A stretch of 64,000 nucleotides of DNA. Source: Cymbidium sinense. Lineage: Eukaryota; Streptophyta; Magnoliopsida; Asparagales; Orchidaceae. Each line of letters begins with the position of its first letter. Positions within the stretch are counted from its first letter, which is position 1. The stretch is from the NCBI GenBank assembly GCA_021442155.1, contig CM038220.1, positions 74,635,817 through 74,699,816 of the forward strand. The letters run 5' to 3'. This document shows, one piece after another, positions 12,308 to 23,174 of the stretch. The translations under genes and the position numbers were made by a program. A model generated the notes under the pieces. It had not been told where the DNA came from. It made no database searches and was given only the letters and a program-made list of their open reading frames with translations.

Positions 12308-15300
12308 TTTTGGAGTGCAGATTCAATCTTCTTATCTTCTAAGAGTCTTCTAGACACTAAGACTTCCTAGTCATAAGACACTTCTAACAAATATGTAAAC
12401 ACTTAACCTAAGCCTAAAGACTTAGAAGGGTAACCATAGGATTAGGTTATGCCTTAGGGATTAAGATAATCCACCTACCCTGCAACCCAAATCCAATCCA
12501 TGTTCACCTTCTCAAACCGAACCTTAAGTTCAATTCAGGCATCAAATTCAGATCCAAATCCAAGCCCAAATTACAAAACCAAATGATTGAAGCCCATGAT
12601 GAAATCCAAACAAGAAACCCTTCCTAAGCCATATGACCTATCCAATGGACTTAGCCAAATCTTAATCCAAATCAATCCAAAATCAATTGGTTTTCATAAT
12701 CAATTTATATATCTTCAATCATCTTCCTAAATATAAATCAAATCTACATTCAAATGATCAAAACTAAATTATATTAAATCAAAACTCTTCCTAAGCCATA
12801 TGACCTATACCATGGACTTAGCCAAATCTTAATCCAAATCAATTCAGACTCAATTGATTTCTTTAAAATAAATCATATTATCAATTATCTTCATAAATTT
12901 AAATGAAATATACATTTAAATCATCAAAACTAAATCAAACCAAAACAAATTCCAAACCTAAGCCACACTCCATGGACTTATTTTCATTCCAAAACCTCCC
13001 AAATTCAATTGATTTTCTAATAAATCAATCATACCTTCAATCATATTCACAAATATAAATGAATTCTATAATCATCAAGCCAAACCAAAATCAACTCAAG
13101 TAAAACCTAACTTAACCCTCTTGACTTGAAATGTTCAAATGAACCAAAACTCATTTGAACTCCAATTGCAATTGAATTTATATATCAATCCCAAATACAT
13201 ATATAAACTCAACTAAATCAAACACAACCCAAAATCAAGCCAACTAAACCCAATTGGTCCACTTGACCCATAGTGGCTAATTTGACCTATTTGAGCCAAG
13301 TTCTAATCCTACCCAAATTGGATTGAACTAAGGATCAAAACCTCCCATCATGATTGTTGATCACCCTAGTTGATCAATTATCACAGTCAAACCAAGTCAA
13401 CTTGGTCATTTGACCAAGTCAACCCCTTAACCCATATGAACCCAAACTAAATTACAACCAAGCCAAATCCTTGAAACTAATGATTCATACCAAATCAAAA
13501 TCAATATTTGAATATGACTTGACCTTCAATTGAGTCAAACCAAACCCAATTGGTCCTCTTGACCCAAGTTGACCAAAATTGACCTAAAAGACTAAATTGG
13601 GTCAAATGAAAATATAAACCAAATTGATTGCAACCAATGGCTCAAGTTCATTCCAAATTGATTGTTGAACTTGACCAAAGTCATGATTGGACCCAATTGA
13701 ACTTAATTGACCTACTTAGCCTAAATTGACCTAAAGGTTCAAGTTGGCCTAAATCAAAACCAAATCAAAATTAATTGAAACCAAAGCCTACAATCATCAT
13801 CAATTAGTCAACTAAACCCAAACCAACACCAAACCCAAGCCAATTTGGCCAATTTGGTCAAATTGGTCAACTTAATCCATTTGACCCAAATGAATTCAAA
13901 TGATCCAAAATCAAATTTAAGCCAAACTAAACCAAACCAATTGAACCAAAACATCCCAAATGATCATATGAACTTGACCCAACCCTTGGTTTGACCCAGT
14001 TTGACCAATTGGTCAACTTGACCCAACCTAACCCAATTTGACCTAAATGAGTCAAATTAAGCCAAACCTAACCAAATCAACTCCAATTGACTTGAAGTTT
14101 GGGCTAACCCACTCTTCGCTCATTTCAAATCTGCCCAAATCAAATCCAATGCCAAATGATAATTCTACCCTTGGGTCAAGGGCATCACATGAGACAAATC
14201 ACCCATGTAAGTGGTCATTTCCATTCCTTGGCCACTTGGTACTCTCCCAATGGTCCACTTAGGCACCTAGACACTGCCAACCCGACATGGGGGTGGTTGG
14301 GTCGCCATGACCCATGGGAGGAGAAATCAACTAACCCTCCCCATTGGAGCATTTGAAACCCTTAGGACACCCATGATTCCTCTTTGGCAACCACCTCCAC
14401 ACCTTCAACCAACCAAGCTGCCAACTCACCTCCTCCTCCACCCATGACTCCCCGAGATGGTGAACCACTAAGCCAAACCCAATCCCATCATCAAGATGAA
14501 GGTGGGGGGGGGTATACACCCCTCATTTCCACTCAAACACACAAAAATCATTCCAAGAGCTAGCTACCTGGATGAGCTACTAGAGCCATTCCTAAGCTCC
14601 AAAATCATTCCTCAATCAAAAATGCCATTCCCATCAATCCCAAATAAGACACTCCCATTTTGACCTAGCTTCCCATTTCTCCATCAAACTCAAATTAACA
14701 TTGCACCTTCCCCTAGCCTCATCGAGAAAGAATGAATCATCTCCCAAGCTTCCCAAGCATCAAAGGTGGGACTTCATCAAAGTTGAGCTCCAAATTGTCG
14801 TTCATGGCCTTCGAGTGAACATCAAGGAATTGATCCAATTGGGTCAAAAGGCTTCGTCTCCACTAGATGAAGCTTCCTCAATTTTGAGCCACCATCTTGA
14901 TTCCGATGAGGTATGCTTCCAAAATTGATCCTTAAGAAAAAATGGGTTGGAGCTTTTTGAAGAAAACTTGCATCTCATGTGATCTTGACATTGATCCCTC
15001 GATCGATGTCGGAGGTGTGGGATCCTTTTGAGTTGATCCAGCTCGTAAGCTTATCAAGTGAGCAATGGCAGACGAGCTCCATTCTCCCACACTTATGTGA
15101 CATTAGATCACGCACCATCTGTTCTGCATGATCAATGGACGGTCATGATAAGATCCACTAGATCGACCTGATTTAATCTTATTAAGCAGTGGGATTAATC
15201 ATAGCCATTCGATCTTAGATCGGGTGGATGAGAAAGCGTCCATCGCCATGTAGTGAAATGATAAGTTTTAAGTAGCCAATCCCACAACACCAAGGAAAGA

Positions 15301-16697
15301 ATCGTATCACATGCGCCAACATGATTAGCTTTAATCGCTTAATTAATTATTTTAATGGCTAAACTTCTAAAAATCATAAAAAATCATAAAAAAATAAAAA
15401 TGCAAATAAATACTCATTTTAAAGGTATTTCAAAGGAGAATCAATTAAAAATGATATTACCTAATTTTGAATAGTAATTAAGGTTTAAATGCAAAATTAA
15501 TTAGCTTAATTACTCCTTAATTACTAGAGCAATTAATCCCAAATTTTGTGGGTTAATTTAATGGGACCTCTCCCATGATTTTCTTTGGATTTATTGCTCA
15601 CTTAGTTAGAAAATTGACTAATTAAACCTTAACTACTCTTTTAAGTTAATTAATGATTAATTAATCTCATGAATAGTAATAAATTGGTTAATTAAGTTTA
15701 TTAATCATTGTTCAATAGTAAGTGAACGGAATAGGGATGGGACCCCTTTCCTAAGTTCATTTCACCCTTTTTTAAAATGAAATTAATTAAGATTTAACCA
15801 ATTAATTAAATCACTTAATCAAATTGAAATCATAATCATATTAATTAATTAAATCATGGGGTAGATCTTTAGGTGTTTAATAACCAAAGGCATTTAATAA
15901 AATTATGGTTAATCCACATGTGTGGGAAAACCATAAGAATAATTAATTAAGTCCCTTAATCTAATTAACTAATAATCATGAAATAATTGCATTTGGCCCA
16001 TTTTATTTCCTAGGATCGTTGCAAGTTTATTTTCCATGCATATCATGTTGGCTCATAATTATTTAGTTAATTACTTTAGACATAGGTAAGGGTAATTAAT
16101 TCATCTAATTGGGTTCAACTTAATTAACCCATAAAATCAAATTAATTACATTTACTTAAATTAAATCAAATCACTAATGTGGGATGGGTTTAAAATAACA
16201 AGTGATGATTTGTTTTCTCCTCTTTAAATCAAATCAAATCTAAAACTTAATTAATAAAGAAGCTTTGGTTTGCATTAAATAATCTTATTTGATTTGATTG
16301 TCCTTAAGAACTAGTTTGGTTGAATGAATCACATGCTTATATTTCATTGTCCTTTTCCAATCATGTTAGATTTGGTATGTCATTTCAATTCATGCATCCA
16401 TATTTTCAAAATCAAGTAAATAAAAAATGTATTTCCTTTATGTAAGCTTGCATGTGTTGATTTAATTTAATATATGTGTAGTTATTTTCACTATTAAATC
16501 CAAATGTATTTTTTCAAAAGCTTATAAATGAATAATTATTTTTGTTCTGATGCTAGTTATAAATACATAAGAAATGCATGTGCTTAAAGCTTAAGTGTAT
16601 GAATGTTGAGTTATCTTTGGTCTATTCAAGTGTTGATTTATATAAGATTGAATGGTAATGGGTATATAGCCCTGACATCTCTGGGAATACTTGTGTT
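12308..16697. repeat. Long repeat B (LTR-like), left copy
   Basis: About 4.4 kb of non-coding repeat running into the N gap. The part from 12308 to roughly 15500 has an inverted counterpart at 45206-47483. Shared landmarks include AACACTTAACCTAAGCC (near 12398), GGGGGGTATAC (near 14506), and GATCTTAGATC with a following CGTCCATCG (15216-15245). Length, lack of coding and position next to a pol relic suggest an LTR of a gypsy element, though ends with TG/CA and a target duplication were not identified. 15300-16697 is very AT-rich, with runs of TTAATTAATTAA, and holds nothing recognisable. Confidence 0.6.
12480..14130. repeat. TTGACC/GGTCAA word-rich block in repeat B
   Basis: Low-complexity DNA built from words such as CCAAATTGACC, TTGACCCAA and CAAACCAA. 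From 13250 to 14050 there are more than a dozen TTGACC or TTGACT cores. These match the W-box core (TTGACY) bound by plant WRKY factors. The inverted copy at 46560-47170 has the same words as GGTCAA. Whether any are bound is unknown, since the density may only reflect simple-sequence amplification. Confidence 0.55.
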
Positions 16698-16797
16698 NNN
16701 NNNNNNNNNNNNNNNNNNNNNNNNNNNNNNNNNNNNNNNNNNNNNNNNNNNNNNNNNNNNNNNNNNNNNNNNNNNNNNNNNNNNNNNNNNNNNNNNN
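16698..16797. other. Assembly gap (100 N)
   Basis: Exactly 100 N. This is a conventional placeholder for a gap of unknown size, so distances across it should not be trusted. It hides the 5' part of the L1 LINE that begins mid-protein directly after the gap. Confidence 0.98.
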
Positions 16798-18090
16798 AAC
16801 CATGTCAAATTCAACCTGCAGGTTTTCCCATTTCCTATGGTATTTCAAGTAATATATGTAACATCTTGAACATGGAGGTGAGGAACTTCCCCCTTAAATA
16901 TCTTGGCCTCCCCCTTGTTGCAGGTCCTCTCAAATCTATTCACTTCTCTGCTCTTCTTGATAAGCTAACCAACTGGCTAGCTGGTTGGAAATCAAAATGG
17001 CTCTCTTATGGGGGTAGGCTCCAACTTATTCGTTCCTCCATAAATAGTTATCTCACCTACTGGTTTCGGGCGCTTGTAATCCCTAAATGTATTCTCAAAA
17101 AAATTACCTCTCTAACTACCAAATTCTTTTATCATGGGGACGTGATTAAAAAGATGCATCCCATTTTGTGGTACAGGGCAATCTTACCTAGAGATAAAGG
17201 TGGCACCGGGTTGGTTTCTATCAATACCCTCAATTTCTTATGCAAAACTAAAGTCTTGTGGAAACTCCTCCATCATTCCTCCTTAGCTGTTCGGTGTAGG
17301 AACAAATTCAGTTTCATATGGGAAAAAAATCAGCGCTCCTCAACACATTGAATAGAGCTCAATCTGTGTGCCACCAGATTTAGAAGGAATTTATTTTACT
17401 TTGTTGGCGATGGTAGCCGCTTCTCCCTCTTCTTTGATCCGTGGTATAAGGGTAAATTTATATTTGAGTTATGTGAGTTTCTCGATCAACCTTCCTAAGG
17501 ATTCTACCCACCGATCGTGAATGGTATTACTTGACTTATTCAGTAGGAGTTTCCCGGATTGTGCACATATCATTAGGCATATTACCTTAAACTCGGGGCA
17601 AGATACTATTTGCTGGAATGACGAGACTGGTTTTGGGAACAAATATGTTCTGAGGAATATTTTTGATTCTCTGCCGTTGGTGGATTGGTCAAATGATATT
17701 TGGTTTAAAGGCTATGTTATAAACTATGCTTTTTTTTGTTGGATGGCCATTCAGAATGATCTCAAAACTTCAGATGTGCTCAATCGAAAAGGCCTTGGCC
17801 TTATCTTGGATTGCACCCTTTGTAATATTAAAAAAGAATCTCATGCTCATCTTTTCTTTGGTTGCCCTACTCTCTAAGCATTATCAAGTCTCTATTGCAT
17901 AATGTCAATTTCTTTCTTTTCATCCGACTCTTCATACGGTTTTATCAGCTGCTTCTATTGGATCATAAAGTCTTGAAGAGACTTTACTTGTTAATTGTGG
18001 CAGTATCGGTTTACTCTATTTGGTGTGAGAGGAATAAAAGGATATTTGTCAACCAAAATTGCTCTCTATATACCACCTCTCTCAATTAAA
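16798..18090 (+). pseudogene. LINE ORF2 C-terminus (RT thumb and zf-RVT)
   Basis: After the gap the frame reads through NILNMEVRNFPLKYLGLPLV, the classic segment after the RT core of plant L1 ORF2. GWKSKWLSYGGRLQLI follows (161-codon frame 16866-17351), then a break. The 118-codon frame 17521-17877 holds a zf-RVT domain with W..AI, LGLILDCTLC and ESHAHLFFGCP. The end IWCERNKRIF is at about 18018-18050. Several stops (17350-17520, 17875) make it inactive. The family protein nicks the target and copies its RNA in place; this remnant lacks the catalytic region. Confidence 0.88.
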
Positions 18091-18377
18091 ACTAAAGTGG
18101 CAGAAAATTAGTCTGCTAAAGATTCTTGGCCTCGAGGTTAGAAGAATGATGGATAAATGGACAAATTTTGGGATTCTTGTTATCCTTGATCTTCCCCATA
18201 GTAGGGTGTTTTTCTGATATTTTTCTGTGGTTTCATTTTGGTTTCGTTAGGTTATTTGGAACAATGGGCTGCTGTTTTTCTGTCTTCTTGTTGTTCTGGG
18301 AGATTGGTTTGGGTTTCAGGTTGTGCCTTCAATCTGTTTCACGTGCTTGCTGGGCTGCTTCGGGTGTCTTCTGTTGT

Positions 18378-18635
18378 TCTGTGGTGACTTGTTGGTTTTG
18401 GCTGGGGTCTATCCTTTGTGCTTGCGGTATTTTCTATTGTGTTGTGGTCCTTTTTGGCTTCAAGTTGATATTCTTTGTTGATTGATCGATCTTGTCACTC
18501 GGTGTCTCTGTTCGTGGTGACTTGCGTTTGGCTAGGGTTTCCTTTGTGCTTGTGGTATTCTCTGTTGTGTTAGGGTTGGGAGGTCCTTTATGGCTTCAAG
18601 TTGATATTCTTTGTTGGTTGGCTGATCTTGCTTTT
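18378..18635 (+). repeat. Tandem duplication (~130 bp) in LINE 3'UTR
   Basis: GTGGTGACTTG, TCCTTTGTGCTTG and GGCTTCAAGTTGATATTC occur in the same order twice, with starts at 18381/18514, 18412/18540 and about 18458/18592. The offset is 128-134 bp. The copies differ by small substitutions and indels, so the duplication is not recent. The long frames called across it (18168-18485, 18492-18764) are not genes. Confidence 0.75.
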
Positions 18636-19225
18636 GTATTGACTGGGTTGCTGTTGTTTTTTGGGCTGTTTGACTCATCTTTTTGTTTTTCTGTTATTGA
18701 TGATCGGTGTGGGCTGGTGCTCTCGGGTTCCCATGTTACTGGAGGTTATCTTGAATGGGCGTGATGAGACAGGCGCTGCTCGATTTTTTACCTTGGCTTT
18801 TAGCAGCTTTTTGGATGCTTCCCTCTGGACGGACTATATTTGCAACCTGGAATAAATCTTCTCTACCCTGCGGGGTTCCCCTATCTGCAGTATGGAATCC
18901 TGTTTCCATTGGCGGGCAGATGATGTTAACTGTCGGAAGCTCTTTTAGGATAAATGGATCTGTTCTTCTGAAGTTCACTTAAGTTTTTTAGTCTCTGAGT
19001 CCATTGAGCTATTAACTTTATTTTTTTCTTTTCTCTTTTGTCTTTTGCTGTTAACTTGTATAGGTTTTTTTTTTTTACTCATGGTTTAATATATATTTGT
19101 AATCTTTATCTTACTTTAGAATAAAATTGGGCATTGTCCTTAAATTCAAAAAAAAAAAAAAAAAAAACGTACTAAGTGATGTAAAAAGCACATAATATAA
19201 TAATCATTATTATTTTTCTGGACAG

Positions 19226-19313
19226 GTTCAAGTTTTACCCTTTGAGGGTTGCAGTGCTGTCTGCAATCTATTGCTTCGGTCTGTACAAGTGGTGGGTGTT
19301 CGTATCGAGCTAA
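19226..19313 (+). pseudogene. Orphan 3'-terminal exon of an unidentified membrane protein
   Basis: A pyrimidine-rich run and acceptor TTTTTCTGGACAG end at 19225. An open frame of 28 codons follows, from FKFYPLRVAV (19227-19256) through an Ala/Ile/Tyr/Phe/Gly-rich stretch to YKWWVFVSS and TAA at 19311-19313. The segment is hydrophobic with flanking K/R, as in a C-terminal transmembrane helix that stops almost at once. About 380 bp of normal-composition sequence after it resembles a 3'UTR. The LINE poly(A) ends only 58 bp upstream, so the LINE may have landed in the preceding intron. No upstream exon is visible left of the LINE, where repeat B and a gap lie. I do not recognise the family. It could be a chance match to splice and ORF patterns. 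Confidence 0.42.
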
Positions 19314-19980
19314 GCTGCTGTTTCTGCTTTTTATTGGCTTGCTTCATCATCACTACTCTGCAGCTTGTGAGGTTCTACGCCTTTGAAAAAAAAATTTATA
19401 ACAAATCTTGTCTTGTCAATATACTTTTGACTTAGTTGATGACTAGTGTTTGTTGTCGTCATTTTGATAAGAAAGCAATGGATGCTTGTCAGCTGAATTG
19501 ACACTAACCTCTGGTTTGGCACGAAGACATTGGAGGATTTTATTGGGCTTTGATTAAAAGAATTCGTGAGAGTTATGTGAGCGTCGTTATCACCAATTGC
19601 TTGCACACTTTTTCCATGCTCTCATCATTGCCTACTGCCAGGTAGCAGTTCCACGTAGAAATCTCAGTGGGCAAGGTCCCCTTTCCGGGAAATATTTATT
19701 TTAACAATGGTTATATTATTATTTATTGTGTAATTTACATCTCATTTCATATTATTAATTAATTAATTTAAAAATAATATTACCGATGTTGAGTCTCATG
19801 CCCTAGATGATAAAAAATTAAGAGTTATTTAAGTAGTTAATAGCCAACATAAAATTTGTTAAAAAATTATCATATAAATTTTTTAATATATTGTGTCAAT
19901 ATAAGGTGTTCTCTTAAAATAATGTGTTCTATGACTTAAGTATTGTAAAAGGTGTGTTAGGGCTATTACATTAATATTCG
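19314..19980 (+). other. Probable 3'UTR then AT-rich spacer
   Basis: 19314-19700 has balanced composition unlike the flanking transposon DNA and contains a short A run near 19387. This suits the 3'UTR of the orphan exon. 19700-19980 is AT-rich with ATTAATTAATTAA and holds nothing recognisable; it leads into the RTE LINE. Confidence 0.35.
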
Positions 19981-22865
19981 AGTGCAGTGTTAAATAAATT
20001 AAAATTTTATATTATAGATGGATGTAGGTAAGGAATCTTGTCTATTAAATTAGAATTAGGATAATATTATAAGTAGTCTTAATAAGTAAATTAATGAAAT
20101 TAATAAATATTATAATTTATAAATAAATAAATATTTTATGTATTCAAGAAATTAAGTGAATTGGGGAAAGATTAAGGAGATTTATAGTTTATGTTTTAAA
20201 ATTTGGTATTTAGGTATGAGTCAAATTAGAAATGGAATGTGTGTGATAAGAATTTGAATGATAATGTCATTAAAATTAATATAATTGAAGATGGAATTAT
20301 AGTTTTAAAGAGTATTATTATTAGTAAGTAAGCATTTATATTTTTCAAGTAGATTTGGATGTATATTCAAAAGAAAATTTTTAAAATGATGTAGAAAAAT
20401 TAATACAAAAGATATCTCATTAAAAATTATTTATTGGAGGAGCTTTAAATGATCATGTTAGTAGAATGGTATGAGATTTTTAAAGTATTTATTGTGGCTT
20501 TGAATTTGAATTGACTAATGAAGAAGGTATGATCATATTAAATTTTACTTTGTTATATATAATTGTATAATTGCTAATATTTTATTTAAGAAAGGAGACA
20601 AGCATTATTACTTATAAGAATGAATTTTATAAAATATAGATTAATTATTTTTTAAAAGAAAAATAGATCATTTAAATTATAAAGATTATAAGGTCATTCT
20701 AATACTTAATATTAACTAGTGATTATGGATTTTAAGATGAATGATTGAAAGATGAAAAATAAATGGAAATATTATTCTATGCTTAGATGGAGGTACTTAA
20801 AGAATGCTAATAAAAAACTTTTGAGAGTAAGCTAAAAGATCTTAGGATTTGAGATGTTTATGAAGAAACTAATTTTATATGGAATAAAATAATAAGTTGT
20901 GTTAAGCAAATTACTAAAAATATATTTAGAGAATCAAAAGAAAAAAGTTCTTATTGGGTACAACAATTGGTAGTAGGGTCAAAATATGAAAAAAAAAAGA
21001 AAGAATTTATTATTATTATTATAAAAGTTAGTTTAGAAAAACTCAGATAATTGGAAAAGATATATAGTACTCATAGGTATTCTAATAAAGTAATATGTGA
21101 TACAAAGAATTTAACATTTAGTGTTTTATATAATAAATTGAATATTAAAGAGAGTTAAAAATATATGTATAAGTTAGCTAAATAAAATGATAAGAGAAAT
21201 AAAGATTAATTTAAGTGAACTACATTAAAGATGAAGATTAAAAAATATTTTTCTTAGAAGAGGATATTCAACATAGAAGGATGAAACATTTTGATAAAGT
21301 TGTGATAATGTGATTAACTTTAGTGGCCTTAGTATCATAAATGAAAATAGGGATATTTATTTATTTCATCGTATTAGCAAAATAAAAGTTGGAGAGCCTT
21401 TAAAGAAAATGAAGTGCGGTAAAATAGTAGAACTTGGTGATATTTCAATAGAAGTATGAAAATGCTTAAGTGATTAATGAATTTTGTGGCTTACTAAATA
21501 TTTTAATATTTTTAAAGACAAAAAAGATGTTAGATGAGTGAAGAAAGACTTGTTGGTATCTATTTTTAAAAATAAAGGTTACGTACAAGAGTGCATAAAT
21601 TATAAAGAAATTAAATTAATGTGTAATACAATAGAATTATGAAAGAGAGTAATTGAGCATAGATTATTAGATTGTGATGTGATACAAAAGTTTCTCAAAA
21701 CTAATTTGAATTAATATTGGATGACTATATTATGGATGCTATATATTTGCTGAGAGGTTTGATGGAGAAATATAAAGAGAAAGGAGATCATCATATGATA
21801 TTTATTGATTTAAAGAAAGCATATGATGAAGTTCCATGAGAAGTGATTTGAACAGTTCTATAAAAGAAATGAGTTAATATTGTGTAGATTTAAGTCATTA
21901 AGGATATGTACATTGGAGTTGTTACTAGTATTCAAACATAAGAGGGACCGAGCAAGCTTTTTTTTTTAGTTCAATTAAATTACTTCAAAGATCGCTTTTA
22001 AGCCTAGATCTTTTTTGGTTTACTTATGAATGTTCTTTTTAAACATTTACAAGTGGATTTACCTTGGTGTATGCTTTTTGTTGATGATATTCTTCTTGTT
22101 GATATGACTAAAGAGGGAGTTCAATAAAAACTCGAACTATGGAGATCAATTTTAGAGTCTAAAGGCTTTCATTTGTGTGGATCTAAAATCGAATATATGT
22201 AATGTAATTTTAGTAGTGGTAGACCTAGTATTTAGGTTATGACAATGAATGATCAAGTCATTAAATAGAGTGAATGTGTTGGACATCTCAAGTCTATTGT
22301 TCAAAGTAATGGTGAAATAGATGGAGATGTTATTAGTAAAATTCAAGTTAGATGGTTGAAGTGGAGGAATGCATCAGGCCTATTGTGTGATAGAAAAAGT
22401 ATCTCTTAGACTTAAGGAAAAATTTTATAAGCTGATGGTTTGACCTGTAATGCTTTATGGCACATAAAGTTGCCCAATAAAAGAGAAGCATAAAATTAAG
22501 TTTAGTATTGCATATATGAGGATGCTCAAGTGGATTAGTGGCTTTATACATGTAGATAAAATGTGAAGATATATAAAATTGAAAAGGTTGGAGTAGCTTT
22601 AGTGGTAGATAAGATTAGAGAGAATAACCTTAAATGGTTTGGTCACATAAAATATCACATTATCGATGACTCGTTAGGAGAATAGATGTAGATTAGCTAT
22701 GTTAAGAAAAAAAAAGCTAGAGCTAAAAAGATTTGATTATGAATTATAAAAATAATATTATTTTATTAAAATAAAATGAGAATATGATATTTAATAGGAC
22801 ATGATGTAGAAAAAGGATTCATGTTGATGACTTCACATAGTGAGATAAAGGCCTTTTGTTTTTAT
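19981..22865 (+). mobile_element. RTE-type LINE relic, copy 1
   Basis: About 2.9 kb, plus strand, with stops throughout. Endonuclease-like sequence appears near 20215-20700 (VCDKNLNDNVIKIN). RT follows: MIFIDLKKAYDEVP at about 21795-21836, FVDD (22077-22088, Ala of the usual FADD replaced by Val) within LFVDDILLVDMTKEG, then ESKGFHL and NASGLLCDRK. The order, spacing and wording match the common plant RTE LINE. The 3' end near 22850 (GATAAAGGCCTTTTG) corresponds to the family's usual short terminus. Not active. Confidence 0.85.
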
Positions 22866-23174
22866 TATAATTTATTTATTTGAAAATAAAATGGGATGCC
22901 TAGTTAACCAAGTTTGTACAATTTGGGTCATTTCATATTTGATCTATTTGAAGCTTTACTCAGGGAAATTCAATCTAATATAAGTTTGATGTAATTTTAT
23001 ATCAATTTAAGATAGATTAATGGTGTGTTTGGTGCAATAGTTGCGGCGTGAAAAAACACTATAATGCAATTTGAAAATTGCATTATGGTCATATTTTAGA
23101 GAATCTGCAGTGAAAAAACTATGTTTTCCAACCTGACTTAGTAGAGTGTAGTGATTGCTAGAAAGCTACGATAT
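22866..23174. other. AT-rich spacer with a 10 bp palindrome
   Basis: No gene. Around 23065-23090 AATGCAATTT and AAATTGCATT form a near-perfect inverted repeat. TGGTGTGTTTGGTGC near 23021 resembles ends of some plant MITEs. No second end was found. Confidence 0.3.

Larger units (their letters stand above)
16798..19167 (+). mobile_element. L1-type LINE, 3' portion
   Basis: This is a plus-strand non-LTR retrotransposon fragment. It comprises the C-terminal part of ORF2 after the RT core, a zf-RVT domain, a ~1.1 kb GT-rich 3'UTR and a 20 bp poly(A) tail (19148-19167). The 5' end, including endonuclease and the RT catalytic core, is lost in the N gap or truncated. The downstream target-site duplication partner cannot be checked because the 5' boundary is missing. 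Confidence 0.88.

Noticed and set aside
18168..18982. Several overlapping frames after the LINE ORF2
   Set aside because: They lie in the GT-rich LINE 3'UTR and its tandem duplication, downstream of the true ORF end.
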